A stretch of 64,000 nucleotides of DNA from Pseudocitrobacter vendiensis (GTDB taxonomy: Bacteria; Pseudomonadota; Gammaproteobacteria; Enterobacterales; Enterobacteriaceae). The translations under genes and the position numbers were made by a program. Location: the NCBI RefSeq assembly GCF_943590815.1, contig NZ_CALSBS010000022.1, positions 25,756 through 89,755 of the forward strand. The letters run 5' to 3'. Under the pieces are notes generated by a model. That model made no database searches and was not told the origin of the DNA. It saw only the letters and a program-made list of their open reading frames with translations. Shown piece after piece: positions 16,688 through 27,069 of this stretch. Numbering within the stretch: the first letter of the stretch is position 1; every line of letters begins with the position of its first letter.

Positions 16688-19537
16688 TTATGATTCCCGC
16701 GTTTTTCTCACCCGCGCCGCATAGACCGCCAGTGTTTGCTTCAGCACATCCAGCGTCACCGGTTTTGACAGGCAGCTATCCATCCCTGACTCCAGACAGC
16801 GCTGCTTCTCTTCCGCCAGCGCGTTGGCAGTCACGCCGACAACCGGTAGCGTCAGCCCAAGCTGACGGATACGCTGCGTTAAACGATAGCCATCCATATT
16901 TGGCATGTTGACGTCGCTCAGCACAATATCAATATGATTTTTGCTCAGCACATTGAGCGCATCAACACCGTCATTCGCTGTCATACACTGATAACCCAGC
17001 GTACCCAGTTGATCCGCCAACAGACGACGGTTGATCGGGTGATCGTCCACCACGAGGATCATCATATCGTCGTTACTGTCGGCAGGCACATCATGCGCCG
17101 ATGACAACTCTGCGTGATCCGCATTACCCACTTTAATGCGATAAATACGCCCCAGCAGGGTCATTAACTCGTGCGGCGAAACAATGCTGTGCACCCATTC
17201 ACCCGGTGCTCGTTCGAGAGGAATACCGATATGGCGACGGCAGAAGATTACTACCGCCCTGCCCGTCCACGGTTTTTCCAGGTCATCGTCTGTTATCAGC
17301 AAATCATCCGGCGTCGGTTCCTCGCCCTCGTAGCGCTGAACGTCCACGCCGTGCCAGGTCAGCAGCGTTTCAATAAACTGATACAGAGATTCGTTGCGAA
17401 TCGCCAGCCAACAGCGTTTTTGCGCCAGCGCGTCAATCACCAGCGGCGTGGCAGCCTGCGCGCCATACAACGGTATACGTACCGTAAACTGACTCCCCAT
17501 GCCCGGTTCAGTATCAACGGCAATATCACCGTCCATCATGTTGATGAGCTTCTCACAAATCGCCAGCCCCAGCCCGGTGCCCTGGAAGTTGCGCTGCACG
17601 CCAGTGCCTACCTGGAAGAACGGGTCGAACAGGCGTACCACCTCTTTCGCCGGAATACCCACGCCGGTATCACGGATACTGATACTCAGGTAATCGCCTT
17701 CTCGCTTAAGATGCAAAATAATGCAGCCAATATCGGTGAACTTAATAGCATTGCTCAGGATATTGGAGATAACCTGCTGCAAGCGCATCGGATCGCCCAG
17801 CATCTGCGGCGGCACGTTGGGCTCGATAAAGCAGTACATTCCGACCCGTTTACGCACGACCAGCGGCAGATAGTTGGCGGTAATGTGATTCATCACCTCT
17901 TTCGGCGAGAACTCGCGCGGCTCGATTTTCAGCTGTTCAGATTCAATTTTCGAGAAGTCGAGAATGTCGCTGATGATTTTCAGCAACAGGCCAGAGGAGT
18001 TGTTCATCGCCGTCACCAGACGCCCGACGCCTTTCGGCAACTCTTTGGTTTGCAACAAATCAAGGTTACCGATGATGCCGTACAGCGGCGTGCGCAGTTC
18101 GTGGCTGACGGTGGCGAGGAACATCGATTTCGACTGGCTGGCCTGTTCTGCCGCCTGCGCCATTTCCTGTAATGACTCTTCCATTTTAACGCGCGAGCTG
18201 ACATCTACCAGCACACAAATCGCCACGTTTTCATTGCGATATCGCGAATGCACAAAACTGATTTGCAGGTTGGTATTGTTACTGGTGAGCACATCGACAA
18301 AGTTAACCTGCTGACCGCAGATAATCTGTGTTAAGCGCTGCCGGTCTTCGTGCGTCAGCATATTCAAATAGTTATGCGCCAGTTCGTTACTCAGAATATT
18401 AGTGCCATCCTGAGTACGCAGAATACAAATCCCGACCGGCGCAGAGGCGACGATTTTACGGTTGAACTGCTCATGCTCTTCCAGACGCTGGGCGTCTGAC
18501 TCGGCAGGAATAAATATCCGCCGCTCGTACATTCTCGCCATCGTGAACAGCCCTACCCCGGTCAGGATGTTGAGCAGTACGGCGTTGAGGATCAGCATGC
18601 GGATGCGCTCAAGCACTAAATCAACCGGTACGGAATAAACAATGCTGAGCGACGATGGTGGCAGATTCTTTTTCAGCACCAGCTCGCGAAAGCCGCTGCT
18701 GTAACCAAACCACGCGCGCTCCTGCATCCAGCGCTGATCGATGCGCAGTTTGCTGTCCGGCCCGGTGAGCGAAATCAGCGAATCGCCGTTTTCATCAAGA
18801 ATAGTCACGCCAATCGGTAAACTTCCCGGCGTGAAGAAGTTTTCCATGCGGATGGTTTGTTCAACGCCCAGCAGCGCCTGCAAACGGTTTGCCAGATACA
18901 CCGGCGTTAAGGCATAGAAATAGCCGACGCCCGGCCGCGGGCCCTGGCTTATCCAGAACAGGTTGCTGCCGCTCTCATCCTGCGGCGCACTACGATACTT
19001 CACGATGCGATCGTGCAGGGTTTTCAGCGCCTGATTACGTTCAATCGGCATATCCCGAAGGCCAAAGTTCGCCATGCACAGGTTTTCACTGCCAATTAAA
19101 AAGACGCGGTTGAGGTCGTAGGCAGCGGAGAAATTGTCACGCCAGTAACGCAGGAACCAGGCAAGCGACTCCAGCGAGCCGCGCCACGCATCGTCCAGCG
19201 CGGAACAATCGGAATCGGCAAACAGAGGCTCGAAGTCCGGGACTTCAGTATTCTCTTTTATCGACGCGGGAGGCAGCACGCCGTTCGTTGCCGTAAGACG
19301 GTTCTCGGCAATGTACTTCAGCTCTTTGATGACATCCGACGTACGCTGGATATAGCGCTGCGCCTGATCGGAACTCAGGTTAAATTCCTGACGTATCTCT
19401 GACTCTTTCTGATGCAAGGCATTCACGATATAGAAAACCGACGCGAGGGCAATCAGCAACCAGAGTAGCAGCGCCAGGGCCCGGAACAGGTAGCGTGAGA
19501 CTTTAAGCGTCGTGCGAAAGGAGACAAGATATTTCAA
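16688..19537 (-). CDS. rcsC: RcsC, hybrid sensor kinase of the Rcs phosphorelay
   Basis: A 949-residue hybrid kinase. The first membrane helix is about residues 19-41, the periplasmic domain about 42-312, and the second helix about 313-335. A linker/PAS-like segment contains APVGICILRTQDGTNILSNE. The phospho-acceptor histidine is in ATVSHELRTPLYG, near residue 479. The ATPase carries DPMRLQQVISNILSNAIKFT, DTGVGIP and GTGLGLAICEKL. The C-terminal receiver has its aspartate near 875 in IVLSDVNMPNMDGYRL. It autophosphorylates on envelope stress and passes phosphate to RcsD and then RcsB. It is convergent with rcsB and has its own promoter in the gap before gyrA. Confidence 0.97.
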   Translation of the reverse strand: MKYLVSFRTTLKVSRYLFRALALLLWLLIALASVFYIVNALHQKESEIRQEFNLSSDQAQRYIQRTSDVIKELKYIAENRLTATNGVLPPASIKENTEVPDFEPLFADSDCSALDDAWRGSLESLAWFLRYWRDNFSAAYDLNRVFLIGSENLCMANFGLRDMPIERNQALKTLHDRIVKYRSAPQDESGSNLFWISQGPRPGVGYFYALTPVYLANRLQALLGVEQTIRMENFFTPGSLPIGVTILDENGDSLISLTGPDSKLRIDQRWMQERAWFGYSSGFRELVLKKNLPPSSLSIVYSVPVDLVLERIRMLILNAVLLNILTGVGLFTMARMYERRIFIPAESDAQRLEEHEQFNRKIVASAPVGICILRTQDGTNILSNELAHNYLNMLTHEDRQRLTQIICGQQVNFVDVLTSNNTNLQISFVHSRYRNENVAICVLVDVSSRVKMEESLQEMAQAAEQASQSKSMFLATVSHELRTPLYGIIGNLDLLQTKELPKGVGRLVTAMNNSSGLLLKIISDILDFSKIESEQLKIEPREFSPKEVMNHITANYLPLVVRKRVGMYCFIEPNVPPQMLGDPMRLQQVISNILSNAIKFTDIGCIILHLKREGDYLSISIRDTGVGIPAKEVVRLFDPFFQVGTGVQRNFQGTGLGLAICEKLINMMDGDIAVDTEPGMGSQFTVRIPLYGAQAATPLVIDALAQKRCWLAIRNESLYQFIETLLTWHGVDVQRYEGEEPTPDDLLITDDDLEKPWTGRAVVIFCRRHIGIPLERAPGEWVHSIVSPHELMTLLGRIYRIKVGNADHAELSSAHDVPADSNDDMMILVVDDHPINRRLLADQLGTLGYQCMTANDGVDALNVLSKNHIDIVLSDVNMPNMDGYRLTQRIRQLGLTLPVVGVTANALAEEKQRCLESGMDSCLSKPVTLDVLKQTLAVYAARVRKTRES

Positions 19538-19614
19538 AGGGGCGAAACTCCGCCATCAAAGGCTAACAGGATGTGGTTAAGGTAACGGGAAAACCCATTT
19601 GCCGCAACGCAGAA

Positions 19615-19642
19615 AAAAGGCCGGTTTATAACCGGCCTTTAT
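19615..19642 (-). terminator. Terminator of gyrA
   Basis: The stem AAAGGCCGGTT/AACCGGCCTTT has a short TATA loop and is followed by a T run on the minus strand, 17 bp beyond the gyrA stop codon. It isolates gyrA from rcsC. Confidence 0.92.
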
Positions 19643-19658
19643 TGTTACGTCTCACGAT

Positions 19659-22295
19659 TTACTCGTCAGCGTCATCCGCTACGTCGTCATCGGTGTCCGT
19701 TTCCGGTGCGATTTCATCGTCACCTTCTGCAGCGCTGCCGTCGATGGCGTCGAGTTCTTCGTCATCAACCGGTTCAGCCACACGTTGCAGACCCACAACG
19801 TTTTCATCCTCCGCGGTACGGATGAGGATAACGCCCTGAGTGTTACGACCGACGATGCTCACTTCGGAAACACGCGTACGCACCAGCGTACCGGCATCGG
19901 TGATCATCATGATCTGATCGCAATCGTCAACCTGCACCGCGCCCACAACGGAACCATTACGCTCGGTCACTTTGATCGAGATAACGCCCTGTGTCGCACG
20001 TGACTTAGTCGGATACTCTTCCGCCGCAGTACGTTTACCGTAACCGTTCTGGGTGACGGTCAGGATTGCGCCTTCGCCACGTGGAATGATCAGGGAAACA
20101 ACTTTGTCCTCACCTGCCAGTTTAATACCGCGTACACCAGTCGCCGTACGACCCATGGCGCGAACGGCGTCTTCTTTGAAGCGCACCACTTTACCAGCAG
20201 CGGAGAACAACATAACTTCATCAGAACCGGACGTCAGGTCAACGCCAATCAGCTCATCGCCTTCGTTCAGGTTCACGGCGATGATACCGGCAGAACGCGG
20301 ACGGCTGAATTCGGTCAGCGCCGTTTTCTTCACGGTACCGCTGGCGGTCGCCATAAAGACGTTTACGCCCTCTTCGTACTCGCGTACCGGCAGAATGGCG
20401 GTGATACGTTCGTCGGCTTCCAGCGGCAGCAGGTTGACGATCGGACGGCCACGCGCGCCACGGCTGGCTTCCGGTAGCTGATAAACCTTCATCCAGTACA
20501 GACGACCACGGCTGGAGAAGCAGAGGATCGTGTCATGGGTGTTGGCCACCAGCAGGCGGTCGATAAAGTCTTCTTCTTTAATACGGGCTGCTGATTTGCC
20601 TTTACCGCCACGACGCTGCGCTTCGTAATCGGTAAGTGGCTGATATTTTACGTAACCCTGGTGAGACAGGGTGACGACAACATCTTCCTGGCTGATCAGA
20701 TCTTCGATGTTGATGTCTGCGGTGTTAGCGGTGATTTCAGTACGGCGGTTGTCGCCAAACTGCTCACGCACCAGCTCCAGCTCTTCGCGGATCACTTCCA
20801 TCAAACGGTCGGCGCTGCCCAAAATGTGCAGCAGTTCGGCGATCTGTTCCAGCAACTCTTTGTATTCGTCGAGCAGTTTTTCATGCTCCAGGCCGGTCAG
20901 TTTCTGCAGACGCAGATCCAGAATAGCCTGCGCCTGCTGTTCGGTCAGGTAGTATTTACCGTCACGAACACCGAATTCCGGCTCCAGCCACTCAGGACGC
21001 GCCGCGTCATCACCCGCACGTTCCAGCATGGCGGCAACGTTGCCCAGAGCCCACGGCTGTGCGACCAGGCCTGCTTTTGCTTCAGCAGGCGTCGGCGCAC
21101 GACGGATCAGTTCAATGATCGGGTCGATGTTCGCCAGCGCAACAGCCAGCGCTTCGAGGATGTGCGCACGGTCACGCGCTTTACGCAGTTCAAAAATGGT
21201 ACGACGGGTCACGACTTCACGACGGTGACGTACGAACGCGGAAAGAATATCTTTCAGGTTCATGATCTTCGGCTGGCCATGGTGCAGTGCCACCATGTTG
21301 ATACCGAAGGAAACCTGTAGCTGGGTCTGGGAGTAGAGGTTGTTGAGAACCACTTCGCCCACCGCATCGCGTTTCACTTCAATCACGATGCGCATGCCGT
21401 CTTTATCAGACTCGTCACGCAGCGCGCTGATGCCTTCCACGCGTTTATCTTTCACCAGCTCGGCGATTTTCTCGATCAGGCGCGCTTTGTTCACCTGATA
21501 CGGAATTTCATGCACGATGATGGTTTCGCGGCCAGACTTCGCGTCCGTTTCAACTTCCGCGCGGGCGCGAATGTAAATTTTGCCACGACCGGTACGATAG
21601 GCTTCTTCAATACCACGGCGACCATTAATGATGGCCGCTGTAGGGAAGTCCGGCCCCGGGATGTGTTCCATCAGCCCTTCAATGCTGATGTCTTCATCAT
21701 CGATATAGGCCAGACAGCCGTTGATCACTTCCGTCAGGTTGTGCGGCGGAATGTTCGTCGCCATACCGACTGCGATACCGGAAGAACCGTTCACCAGCAG
21801 GTTAGGGATTTTAGTTGGCATGACGTCCGGAATTTTTTCCGTGCCGTCATAGTTATCCACGAAGTCTACCGTCTCTTTTTCGAGATCGGCCATCAGCTCA
21901 TGGGCAATTTTCGCCAGACGGATTTCCGTATAACGCATTGCCGCCGCGGAGTCACCGTCGATAGAACCGAAGTTACCCTGACCGTCAACCAGCATGTAAC
22001 GCAGTGAAAATGGCTGCGCCATACGGACGATGGTGTCATACACCGCGGAATCACCATGGGGATGGTATTTACCGATTACGTCACCAACGACACGGGCAGA
22101 TTTTTTGTAGGCTTTGTTCCAGTCATTGCCCAATACGTTCATGGCGTAAAGTACGCGACGGTGTACCGGCTTCAGGCCATCTCGGACATCCGGCAGCGCA
22201 CGGCCAACAATGACCGACATCGCGTAATCCAGATAGGAGCTCTTCAGCTCTTCCTCAATGTTGACCGGTGTAATTTCTCTCGCAAGGTCGCTCAT
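19659..22295 (-). CDS. gyrA: DNA gyrase subunit A
   Basis: An 878-residue essential type IIA topoisomerase subunit that, with GyrB, introduces negative supercoils. The N-terminal breakage-reunion domain has the catalytic tyrosine at 122 ([11 protein letters not shown]). The quinolone-resistance region around [10 protein letters not shown] has serine 83 and aspartate 87, the susceptible-type residues of E. coli. The GyrA box is QRRGGKG, at the start of the C-terminal DNA-wrapping domain (about 535-840). The tail is acidic, with many Asp and Glu residues. It is a single gene with its own terminator. Length and sequence match the family, with most differences from E. coli in the wrapping domain and tail. 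Confidence 0.98.
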   Translation of the reverse strand: MSDLAREITPVNIEEELKSSYLDYAMSVIVGRALPDVRDGLKPVHRRVLYAMNVLGNDWNKAYKKSARVVGDVIGKYHPHGDSAVYDTIVRMAQPFSLRYMLVDGQGNFGSIDGDSAAAMRYTEIRLAKIAHELMADLEKETVDFVDNYDGTEKIPDVMPTKIPNLLVNGSSGIAVGMATNIPPHNLTEVINGCLAYIDDEDISIEGLMEHIPGPDFPTAAIINGRRGIEEAYRTGRGKIYIRARAEVETDAKSGRETIIVHEIPYQVNKARLIEKIAELVKDKRVEGISALRDESDKDGMRIVIEVKRDAVGEVVLNNLYSQTQLQVSFGINMVALHHGQPKIMNLKDILSAFVRHRREVVTRRTIFELRKARDRAHILEALAVALANIDPIIELIRRAPTPAEAKAGLVAQPWALGNVAAMLERAGDDAARPEWLEPEFGVRDGKYYLTEQQAQAILDLRLQKLTGLEHEKLLDEYKELLEQIAELLHILGSADRLMEVIREELELVREQFGDNRRTEITANTADINIEDLISQEDVVVTLSHQGYVKYQPLTDYEAQRRGGKGKSAARIKEEDFIDRLLVANTHDTILCFSSRGRLYWMKVYQLPEASRGARGRPIVNLLPLEADERITAILPVREYEEGVNVFMATASGTVKKTALTEFSRPRSAGIIAVNLNEGDELIGVDLTSGSDEVMLFSAAGKVVRFKEDAVRAMGRTATGVRGIKLAGEDKVVSLIIPRGEGAILTVTQNGYGKRTAAEEYPTKSRATQGVISIKVTERNGSVVGAVQVDDCDQIMMITDAGTLVRTRVSEVSIVGRNTQGVILIRTAEDENVVGLQRVAEPVDDEELDAIDGSAAEGDDEIAPETDTDDDVADDADE

Positions 22296-22453
22296 CTAAC
22301 CGCTATCCCTCTACTGTATCCCGGATTCAAAGGTCGCAAATTATAACACAACCGCGTAAAGACAGGTAAACCTATAGCGTTCTGCCAGAGCTTTATTCGC
22401 GTCGTTGTGCTGATATACTCGCGGTAATAATGAAATAAGGACCAGGAGTGCCC

Positions 22454-23182
22454 ATGAATGCCGAAAAAAACACGTTAGCGCCCAACGTTGACCATGACGA
22501 GATCGCCAAATTTGAAGCCGTGGCTTCGCGCTGGTGGGATCTGGAAGGCGAGTTTAAACCGCTGCATCGGATCAACCCGCTGCGTCTGGGCTATATCGCC
22601 GAACGCGCTGACGGCCTTTTCGGCAAGAAAGTGCTTGATGTCGGCTGCGGTGGCGGCATACTCGCAGAGAGCATGGCGCGAGAAGGCGCGGAAGTCACCG
22701 GGCTGGATATGGGCTTCGAACCGTTACAAGTGGCGCGTTTGCACTCGCTGGAGTCAGGGATTCACGTCGATTACGTGCAGGAGACCGTAGAAGAACACGC
22801 GGCGAAACATGCACAGCAGTATGACGTCGTCACCTGTATGGAAATGCTGGAACACGTGCCGGACCCGCAGTCGGTCGTAAAAGCCTGTGCGCAACTGGTG
22901 AAGCCGGGCGGACATGTTTTCTTCTCCACCCTGAACCGCAACAGCAAATCCTGGCTGATGGCGGTGATCGGCGCGGAATACATTCTGAAAATGGTGCCGA
23001 AAGGCACGCACGACATTAAGAAGTTTATCAAGCCTGCCGAACTGCTGAGCTGGGTCGACGAAACCACTCTGCGCGAGCAGCATATGATTGGTCTGCATTA
23101 CAACCCGCTGACCAACACCTTTAAGCTGGCTCCGGGCGTAGATGTGAATTATATGTTGCACACGACAGCCAAAAATCGCTAA
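22454..23182 (+). CDS. ubiG: UbiG, ubiquinone biosynthesis O-methyltransferase
   Basis: A 242-residue SAM-dependent enzyme that performs both O-methylation steps of ubiquinone synthesis. The SAM motif is [20 protein letters not shown] (about residues 57-76), followed by [13 protein letters not shown]. The acidic post-motif block is [32 protein letters not shown] near the C-terminus belongs to the membrane-interacting segment. The ATG at 22454 is chosen because AGGAG lies five bases upstream and MNAEK matches E. coli; a GTG two codons earlier is possible. It is divergent from gyrA. E. coli has yfaL next, but here nrdA follows. Confidence 0.97.
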   Translation: MNAEKNTLAPNVDHDEIAKFEAVASRWWDLEGEFKPLHRINPLRLGYIAERADGLFGKKVLDVGCGGGILAESMAREGAEVTGLDMGFEPLQVARLHSLESGIHVDYVQETVEEHAAKHAQQYDVVTCMEMLEHVPDPQSVVKACAQLVKPGGHVFFSTLNRNSKSWLMAVIGAEYILKMVPKGTHDIKKFIKPAELLSWVDETTLREQHMIGLHYNPLTNTFKLAPGVDVNYMLHTTAKNR

Positions 23183-23433
23183 CGTCAGAAGATATTCTTA
23201 TATAGATTTGCGCTGCATCAAGCAGCGCAATCAACCCGGTCGATGAAGAAATCGGCACTCGATCAAATTTTCATTTTTTTTTGCAAATTGTTGACATCCC
23301 TTACAGCCCTTACTGCATGCGGACTTAGCCTTTTTTACGCTTTCTAAACCTCAATTTAACCTCAAAATCAACTCTTGTATGAGAAAGAAAGCAGACTAGA
23401 ATACTCACCATATAGCGTTTCACTTATTAAAGA
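23183..23433 (+). other. Gap after ubiG leading into the nrd promoter region (no gene seen)
   Basis: A+T-rich DNA. AGCGCAAATC-like and TGCGCTGC/GCAGCGCA pieces at about 23209-23229 form a hairpin (GCGCTGCATCAAGCAGCGC) that may end ubiG transcripts, though it lacks a close T run. A TTGACA lies at about 23290, so promoter elements for nrdA are likely. E. coli carries the autotransporter gene yfaL here; no trace of it was noticed. Confidence 0.4.
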
Positions 23434-23497
23434 CCCCCCATATATAGTATTTATCCACAGACTTAGCCACAAGCAACGTTTGTGGATAAGTGGGGGG
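23434..23497 (+). promoter_or_regulatory. nrdA promoter region: two facing DnaA boxes within an inverted repeat
   Basis: Perfect DnaA boxes TTATCCACA at 23451-23459 and its reverse complement TGTGGATAA at 23481-23489 face each other. Outside them lie CCCCCCA (23434-23440) and TGGGGGG (23491-23497). ATATATAGT between is similar to the NrdR box core. In E. coli DnaA and NrdR are known to regulate nrdAB; here the boxes are seen and regulation is inferred. Confidence 0.8.
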
Positions 23498-23529
23498 ATA
23501 TTTCCTTTTCACGGACAGGTAAAAAGCAC

Positions 23530-25815
23530 ATGAATCAGAGTCTGCTGGTGACTAAGCGTGACGGCCGCACTGAACGCATCAATCTCGATAAAATCCATCG
23601 AGTGTTGGACTGGGCGGCTGAAGGTCTGGAAAACGTCTCTATCTCTCAGGTTGAACTGCGTTCTCACATCCAGTTCTATGACGGGATCAAAACCTCCGAC
23701 ATCCATGAAACCATCATTAAAGCCGCAGCCGATCTGATCTCCCGCGACGCACCGGATTACCAGTACCTGGCCGCGCGTCTGGCCATTTTCCACCTGCGTA
23801 AAAAAGCCTACGGCCAGTTTGAGCCGCCGAAGCTGTTCGACCACGTACTGAAAATGGTTGAACTGGGTAAATACGACAATCATCTGCTGGAAGACTATAC
23901 GGAAGAAGAGTTCAAGCAGATGGACTCGTTCATTGTTCACGACCGTGACATGACCTTCTCTTACGCTGCCGTCAAACAGCTGGAAGGCAAATACCTGGTA
24001 CAGAACCGCGTTACCGGCGAAATCTACGAGAGTGCGCAGTTCCTTTATATTCTGGTTGCCGCGTGCCTGTTCTCAAACTATCCGCGCGACACCCGCTTGA
24101 GCTATGTGAAACGCTTCTATGATGCGGTCTCCACGTTCAAAATCTCGCTGCCGACACCGATTATGTCCGGCGTGCGTACCCCGACTCGCCAGTTCAGCTC
24201 CTGCGTACTGATCGAGTGCGGCGACAGCCTGGATTCCATCAACGCCACCTCCAGCGCGATTGTGAAATACGTTTCCCAACGTGCCGGTATCGGTATCAAC
24301 GCCGGTCGTATCCGTGCGCTGGGTAGCCCGATTCGCGGCGGCGAGGCCTTCCACACTGGCTGTATCCCGTTCTACAAACATTTCCAGACCGCAGTAAAAT
24401 CCTGCTCTCAGGGCGGCGTGCGCGGCGGTGCGGCGACGCTGTTCTACCCGATGTGGCATCTGGAAGTTGAAAGCCTGCTGGTGTTGAAAAACAACCGTGG
24501 CGTCGAAGGCAACCGCGTGCGTCATATGGACTACGGCGTACAGATCAACAAACTGATGTACACCCGTCTGCTGAAAGGCGGCGATATCACGCTGTTCAGC
24601 CCGTCTGACGTCCCAGGCCTCTATGATGCGTTCTTCGCCGATCAGGACGAGTTCGAGCGCCTGTACGTGCAGTATGAAAACGACGACAGCATCCGCAAAC
24701 AACGCGTGAAAGCGGTTGAGCTGTTCTCGCTGATGATGCAGGAACGTGCTTCTACCGGCCGTATCTATATTCAGAACGTTGACCACTGCAACACCCACAG
24801 CCCGTTTGACCCGGCGATTGCACCGGTGCGCCAGTCTAACCTGTGCCTGGAAATCGCGCTGCCGACCAAACCGCTGAACGACGTTAACGACGAAAACGGT
24901 GAAATCGCTCTCTGTACGCTTTCTGCATTCAACCTGGGTGCGATTAAGGATCTGAGCGAGCTGGAAGAACTTGCCGTACTGGCGGTGCGTGCGCTGGATG
25001 CGCTGCTTGATTATCAGGACTACCCGATTCTGGCTGCCAAACGCGGCGCGATGGGACGTCGTACGCTGGGTATTGGCGTCATCAACTTTGCATACTGGCT
25101 GGCGAAAAACGGTAAACGTTACTCCGACGGCAGCGCCAATAACCTGACGCACGAAACCTTCGAAGCCATTCAGTACTACCTGTTGAAAGCCTCTAATGAG
25201 CTGGCTATCGAACAGGGCGCGTGCCCGTGGTTCAACGAAACCACTTACGCCAAAGGTATTCTGCCGATCGATACCTATAAGAAAGACCTGGATGCAATCA
25301 CCAGCGAGCCGCTGCACCTGAACTGGGAAGCGCTTCGTGAGTCGATTAAGACGCATGGCCTGCGTAACTCTACGCTATCGGCCCTGATGCCATCCGAGAC
25401 ATCGTCGCAGATCTCCAACGCGACCAACGGTATCGAGCCGCCGCGTGGCTACGTCAGCATTAAAGCGTCGAAAGACGGTATCCTGCGTCAGGTTGTGCCG
25501 GACTACGAACACCTGCACGACGCGTATGAACTGCTGTGGGATATGCCGAACAACGACGGCTATCTGCAACTGGTGGGCATCATGCAGAAATTTATCGATC
25601 AGTCGATTTCTGCCAACACCAACTACGACCCGTCACGCTTCCCGTCAGGAAAAGTGCCGATGCAGCAGTTACTGAAAGACCTGCTCACCGCCTATAAATT
25701 TGGCGTGAAAACCCTGTACTATCAGAACACCCGCGACGGGGCTGAAGATGCACAGGATGACCTGGTGCCGTCTATTCAGGACGATGGCTGCGAAAGCGGC
25801 GCGTGCAAGATCTGA
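23530..25815 (+). CDS. nrdA: Ribonucleotide reductase class Ia, alpha subunit
   Basis: A 761-residue catalytic subunit that reduces ribonucleoside diphosphates to deoxy forms. The ATP-cone (about residues 5-95) begins LLVTKRDGRTERINLDKIHR. The catalytic barrel includes FSSCVLIECGDSLDSI with the redox cysteine, RQSNLCLEIALPTKPL with the thiyl-radical cysteine, and ALCTLSAFNLG with its partner. The C-terminal shuttle pair is CESGAC. The ATG at 23530 gives MNQSLLVTKRDG and the E. coli length; an upstream in-frame start at 23482 would lie in the DnaA-box region and is rejected. It is the first gene of nrdA-nrdB-yfaE, with a nested inverted repeat between it and nrdB. Confidence 0.98.
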   Translation: MNQSLLVTKRDGRTERINLDKIHRVLDWAAEGLENVSISQVELRSHIQFYDGIKTSDIHETIIKAAADLISRDAPDYQYLAARLAIFHLRKKAYGQFEPPKLFDHVLKMVELGKYDNHLLEDYTEEEFKQMDSFIVHDRDMTFSYAAVKQLEGKYLVQNRVTGEIYESAQFLYILVAACLFSNYPRDTRLSYVKRFYDAVSTFKISLPTPIMSGVRTPTRQFSSCVLIECGDSLDSINATSSAIVKYVSQRAGIGINAGRIRALGSPIRGGEAFHTGCIPFYKHFQTAVKSCSQGGVRGGAATLFYPMWHLEVESLLVLKNNRGVEGNRVRHMDYGVQINKLMYTRLLKGGDITLFSPSDVPGLYDAFFADQDEFERLYVQYENDDSIRKQRVKAVELFSLMMQERASTGRIYIQNVDHCNTHSPFDPAIAPVRQSNLCLEIALPTKPLNDVNDENGEIALCTLSAFNLGAIKDLSELEELAVLAVRALDALLDYQDYPILAAKRGAMGRRTLGIGVINFAYWLAKNGKRYSDGSANNLTHETFEAIQYYLLKASNELAIEQGACPWFNETTYAKGILPIDTYKKDLDAITSEPLHLNWEALRESIKTHGLRNSTLSALMPSETSSQISNATNGIEPPRGYVSIKASKDGILRQVVPDYEHLHDAYELLWDMPNNDGYLQLVGIMQKFIDQSISANTNYDPSRFPSGKVPMQQLLKDLLTAYKFGVKTLYYQNTRDGAEDAQDDLVPSIQDDGCESGACKI

Positions 25816-25825
25816 TAATGATATT

Positions 25826-25915
25826 CCCCTCACCCCGGCCCTCTCCCTGAGGGAGAGGGTGAAAAGCGCACCGAGCCATTCCCTCTCCCCCCGGGAGAGG
25901 GTTAGGGTGAGGGGG
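25826..25915. repeat. Nested inverted repeat inside the nrdA-nrdB junction
   Basis: The outer arms CCCCTCACCC (25826) and GGGTGAGGGG (ending 25914) enclose two hairpins: CCCTCTCCC-TGA-GGGAGAGGG, and CCCTCTCC followed by GGGAGAGGG. The whole 90 bp could fold into a cruciform-like structure. A second copy of the family lies at 57081-57186. It belongs to a dispersed enterobacterial palindromic repeat family; I recall similar sequences in other genomes but cannot name the family with certainty. Confidence 0.85.
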
Positions 25916-25938
25916 CATTAAAACCACAGGACACATTC

Positions 25939-27069
25939 ATGGCATATACCACCTTTTCACAGACGAAAAATGACCAACTCAAAGAGCCGATGTTCTTCGG
26001 CCAACCGGTCAACGTGGCCCGCTACGATCAGCAAAAATACGACATCTTCGAAAAGCTGATTGAAAAGCAGCTCTCCTTCTTCTGGCGTCCGGAAGAAGTT
26101 GACGTTTCTCGCGACCGTATCGATTACCAGGCGCTGCCGGAACACGAAAAACACATCTTCATCAGTAACCTGAAATATCAGACCCTGCTCGACTCCATTC
26201 AGGGCCGTAGCCCGAACGTTGCCCTGCTGCCGCTGATTTCCATTCCGGAACTGGAAACCTGGGTAGAAACCTGGGCGTTTTCTGAAACCATCCACTCCCG
26301 CTCTTACACTCATATCATCCGTAATATCGTCAACGACCCGGCGATTGTGTTTGATGATATTGTGACCAACGAGCAGATTCAGAAACGCGCGGAAGGCATT
26401 TCCAGCTATTACGACGAACTGATCGAGATGACCAGCTACTGGCATCTACTGGGCGAAGGCACGCATTCCGTGAACGGTAAAACCGTCACCGTCAGCCTGC
26501 GCGAACTGAAGAAAAAGCTCTACCTGTGCCTGATGAGCGTTAACGCGCTGGAAGCCATTCGCTTCTACGTCAGCTTCGCCTGCTCCTTCGCGTTCGCAGA
26601 ACGTGAGCTAATGGAAGGCAACGCCAAAATCATTCGCCTGATCGCCCGCGATGAAGCGCTGCACCTGACCGGCACTCAGCATATGCTGAATTTGCTGCGC
26701 AGCGGCGTCGATGATCCGGAAATGGCTGAAATCGCCGAAGAGTGCAAACAGGAGTGCTATGACCTGTTCGTACAAGCAGCCCTTCAGGAAAAAGAGTGGG
26801 CAGATTACCTGTTCCGCGACGGTTCGATGATTGGCCTGAACAAAGACATTCTTTGCCAGTACGTGGAATACATCACCAACATCCGCATGCAGGCGGTAGG
26901 TTTAGATTTGCCATTCCAGACGCGCTCTAACCCAATCCCGTGGATCAACACCTGGCTGGTATCCGATAACGTACAGGTTGCACCGCAGGAAGTGGAAGTC
27001 AGTTCTTACCTGGTCGGTCAGATAGATTCTGAAGTCAACACCGACGACCTGAGTGATTTCCAGCTCTGA
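25939..27069 (+). CDS. nrdB: Ribonucleotide reductase class Ia, beta subunit
   Basis: A 376-residue di-iron radical subunit. The stable tyrosyl radical residue is in [14 protein letters not shown] (Tyr122 in mature numbering). The iron ligands are supplied by the first helix around [11 protein letters not shown], by WAFSETIHS, and by the second set in [12 protein letters not shown] and [14 protein letters not shown]. The C-terminal tail DDLSDFQL that docks on NrdA is intact. Its stop codon TGA shares one base with the yfaE ATG, so the iron-cofactor maintenance ferredoxin is translationally coupled. The 123-bp gap to nrdA holds the palindromic repeat at 25826-25915. Confidence 0.98.
   Translation: MAYTTFSQTKNDQLKEPMFFGQPVNVARYDQQKYDIFEKLIEKQLSFFWRPEEVDVSRDRIDYQALPEHEKHIFISNLKYQTLLDSIQGRSPNVALLPLISIPELETWVETWAFSETIHSRSYTHIIRNIVNDPAIVFDDIVTNEQIQKRAEGISSYYDELIEMTSYWHLLGEGTHSVNGKTVTVSLRELKKKLYLCLMSVNALEAIRFYVSFACSFAFAERELMEGNAKIIRLIARDEALHLTGTQHMLNLLRSGVDDPEMAEIAEECKQECYDLFVQAALQEKEWADYLFRDGSMIGLNKDILCQYVEYITNIRMQAVGLDLPFQTRSNPIPWINTWLVSDNVQVAPQEVEVSSYLVGQIDSEVNTDDLSDFQL

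Noticed and set aside
25826..25915. CRISPR array suspected from repeated CCCTCTCCC/GGGAGAGGG
   Set aside because: The repeats are inverted arms of hairpins, not directly repeated units with regular spacers, and no cas gene is near.
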